64,000 nt of DNA from Apodemus sylvaticus (lineage: Eukaryota > Chordata > Mammalia > Rodentia > Muridae): assembly GCF_947179515.1 (NCBI RefSeq), contig NC_067482.1:78224444-78288443 (forward strand). The letters are read 5' to 3'. Position 1 is the first letter of the stretch, and each line of letters begins with the position of its first letter. Of the stretch, positions 61,918 through 64,000 are shown in pieces. The notes under the pieces were generated by a model that was not told the DNA's origin, did not search any database, and saw only the letters and a list, made by a program, of their open reading frames with translations. Position numbers and translations under genes: made by a program.

Positions 61918-62693
61918 CGATAAAGAATGGGTTGAACATGCTGAGGAGTACGTACCATCCACATTTCTGGGATCTGCAGACACAATGCCCACAGACACTG
62001 TGCCATGTGGCTGACACTTGTTCTTTCCTTACCTAACTCCTCAGAAAGCCATTTTGCAACTTCTCCCTACCAGCCTTTCTTTCTTTTCTTTTTTTTTTTT
62101 TTTAGTTTTTTAAAAACAAAAAAAAATTAAAGGCATGCGCCACCACGCCCAGCCCTACCAGGCTTTCTTGAAAGCACTTCGGCGAGCTCACCCTCACCGA
62201 AACTGTGCTTATCAGCCTATCTTCCATTTCCACGTGGCTCAGCTCAAAGGTCAGGCGTGTCCTCACACTGCCTGACCCAGCACACAGCACCTTCTCTGGT
62301 GGGTACTCCTTCCTGCTGAGGACTTCACAGGGCCGTCCACGACTCTCCAGGTACTCTATTTGCCCACTTGTTCACTTAGCTCCTGGCTTTAAATGCCATC
62401 CTCCCTCAAGGACTCAGGAGGGCATGTTCTTGCCTGGACCCCTCCTCAGCATTCCAAATGCTCCCTCAGCATCTGTCTGTACTCTCTGTGGCAACTCAAG
62501 GATGTATCATGCTGAGCACCCAGAGTGAGGAGCACTGCTCCTCCCAGTTCTTACCCACAAGGTTGCTTCTCCTTCAGTGGTCCCATGACAAAATGGCAAC
62601 TCCACTGTTGCATCTGCTCAGCCAAAGCCAGGAGTCACATTTAATCTCTCCATGAGCAAATCCTGTCTATCAGTCACATTCAAAATAAACAGA

Positions 62694-62866
62694 ATCTGAG
62701 CATGAAGAGATAGCTCAGTGGTGAAGAGTCCCGATTCAGGCTTGATTCCTAGCACCCACATGATACCTCACTACCATCTGCAACCCCAGTAGGGGATTCA
62801 ATGCTTCTTTTGCCCTCCCTGTACACCAGGCATACACATGGTGCACACACAAACATACACAAAGGA
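62694..62866 (+). repeat. Old B2/B3-like SINE
   Basis: GAAGAGATAGCTCAGTGGTG and CTAGCACCCACATGATACCT, ending in CACACAAACATACACAAAGG. Confidence 0.7.
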
Positions 62867-63040
62867 GGGCTGGAGAGATGACTCAGAGGTTAAGAGCACT
62901 GACTGCTCTTCCAGAGGTCCTCAGTTCAATTCCCAACAACCACACGGTGGCTCACAACCAACTGCAATGAGATCCGATGCCCTCTTCGGGTATGTCTGAA
63001 GACAGCTACAGTGTATTCATGTAAATAAATTAATCTTTAA
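62867..63040 (+). repeat. B2 SINE (left arm of an inverted pair)
   Basis: GGCTGGAGAGATGACTCAGA to AAATAAATTAATCTTT. It shares 132 bp, including 5' flank, with the inverted copy ending at 63599. Confidence 0.94.
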
Positions 63041-63054
63041 AAAAACATACATGA

Positions 63055-63223
63055 GCCTGGCTGTGGTGGCGCACGCCTGTAATCCCAGTACTCTGGGAGG
63101 CAGAGGCAGGCGGGTTTTCTGAATTCAAGGCCAGCCTGGTCTACAGAGTGAGTTCCAGGACAGAGAAACCCTGTCTCGACAAAAACCAAATCCAAAAAAA
63201 AACAAAAAAAAAAACAAAAAAAA
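63055..63223 (+). repeat. Young B1 SINE with target-site duplication
   Basis: Flanked by AAAAACATACATGA at 63041-63054 and 63224-63237; inserted at the end of the preceding B2. Confidence 0.95.
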
Positions 63224-63397
63224 AAAAACATACATGAAGGAGAAAACTTACATATGTAAAATAAATCATAATATGTGCTCACTCTCGCTCTCCCACCCCC
63301 CAACTACCATTGTGCCAAAAGTTCACCTGGAGTTTTCTTTCTTTCTTATTATTATTTTTCCTATTTTTTATTTATTTATTTTTATTTAACTTAACTA

Positions 63398-63599
63398 CTT
63401 TTTATGATTTATTTATTTTATGTGCATGAGTGTTCTATCTGTATGTACACACCTTCGTCCCAGACAAGGGCATCAGATCTCATTACAAATGGTTATGAGC
63501 CACCATGTGGTTGTTGGGAATTGAACTGAGGACCTCTGGAAGAGCAGTCAGTGCTCTTAACCTCTGAGTCATCTCTCCAGCCCTCCTTTGTGTATGTTT
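63398..63599 (-). repeat. B2 SINE (right arm of an inverted pair)
   Basis: Reverse B2 with TTTATTTATTTTATG at the left and GTCATCTCTCCAGCCCTCCT at the right, continuing into TTGTGTATGTTT shared with the other arm. Confidence 0.93.
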
Positions 63600-63618
63600 C
63601 ACTGAGCCATCTCCCCAG

Positions 63619-63620
<2 letters not shown>

Positions 63621-63661
<41 letters not shown>
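63621..63661. repeat. (GT)n microsatellite
   Basis: About 16 uninterrupted GT units, then ATGTGTGT. Confidence 0.95.
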
Positions 63662-63664
63662 TAA

Positions 63665-63822
63665 GAGAGAGTCCCGGTACCCAACAAGACCAGATGGTAT
63701 CGGATGCCCTGGAGCTGGAGTTATAGGTGGTTGTGAACTGCTCTATATGGGTTCTAGGAACCTAACTCAGGTCTTCTGCGAGAGAGTATGCACTCTTATC
63801 CACTAAATCATCTTTTCAGCCT
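63665..63822 (-). repeat. B3-like SINE
   Basis: GGAGCTGGAGTTATAGGTGG, GGGTTCTAGGAACCTAACTC and ATCATCTTTTCAGCC. Confidence 0.75.
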
Positions 63823-64000
63823 TCAAGATAGGCAATTCCATTTGTTTATGTGTCTGTGTGTTCATGTGCAGGTGTGTTTGTATGCCAAGTGTGTACAGGT
63901 GACTCAGAGACTAGGCCTGTTTTAATAACATATATTCACAGCACAGAGTGGCGGCTTTCAGTCGATGAGCATGGTCCTAGCGCTTGGAAGGAGGACGCAA

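Larger units (their letters stand above)
60353..64000 (-). other. Sfi1: Sfi1 intron upstream of the first visible exon
   Basis: 3.6 kb dominated by B1, B2 and B3-like copies. I found no Trp-repeat exon on the minus strand here, so the preceding exon lies outside. 61920-62690 is largely unique apart from a B1 fragment near 62083-62155. Confidence 0.6.

Overview
This is nuclear DNA from a murine rodent, most likely Mus or a close relative. The evidence is dozens of B1 (7SL-derived) and B2 (tRNA-derived) SINEs, several with A-tails and near-perfect target-site duplications, plus older B3-like copies and vertebrate GT-AG gene structure. There are no bacterial genes, operons, CRISPR arrays, rRNA or stand-alone tRNA genes. 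Almost all long open frames are SINE read-through or antisense shadows. The real coding content was assembled from exons whose splice sites and phases agree.

Plus strand, 1835-33449: Pisd, the mitochondrial phosphatidylserine decarboxylase, which makes phosphatidylethanolamine. Two N-terminal modules feed one set of five catalytic exons. The upstream module (exons at 1835 and 11518; its start codon lies before the window) gives a mitochondrial targeting and inner-membrane segment. The internal module (ATG at 28192, then an exon at 29701) gives a complete 375-residue form. The shared exons at 31343, 31791, 32139, 32533 and 33225 hold the catalytic region with the SPSDG and LGST motifs. The visible reading frame is unbroken.

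Minus strand, 60352-34424: the 3' part of Sfi1, a centrin-binding centriole/spindle protein made of tryptophan-containing alpha-helical repeats. I place 25 coding exons; the 5' part lies beyond position 64000. All phases chain except between exons 22 and 23, where the consensus donor leaves the frame one base short. The two genes converge tail to tail, with candidate poly(A) signals about 380 bp apart.

Between exons: introns before 23.5 kb and after 40.9 kb are full of SINEs, while about 23.5-29.95 kb, around the internal Pisd promoter, appears SINE-free. Points of interest are the exon 22 donor lesion, an inverted decayed copy of Sfi1 exon 6 in its own flanking intron, a 22-unit AGCT-rich minisatellite, a gapless 132-bp inverted B2 pair, nested SINEs and a possible solo LTR. 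I found no undescribed multi-gene system.
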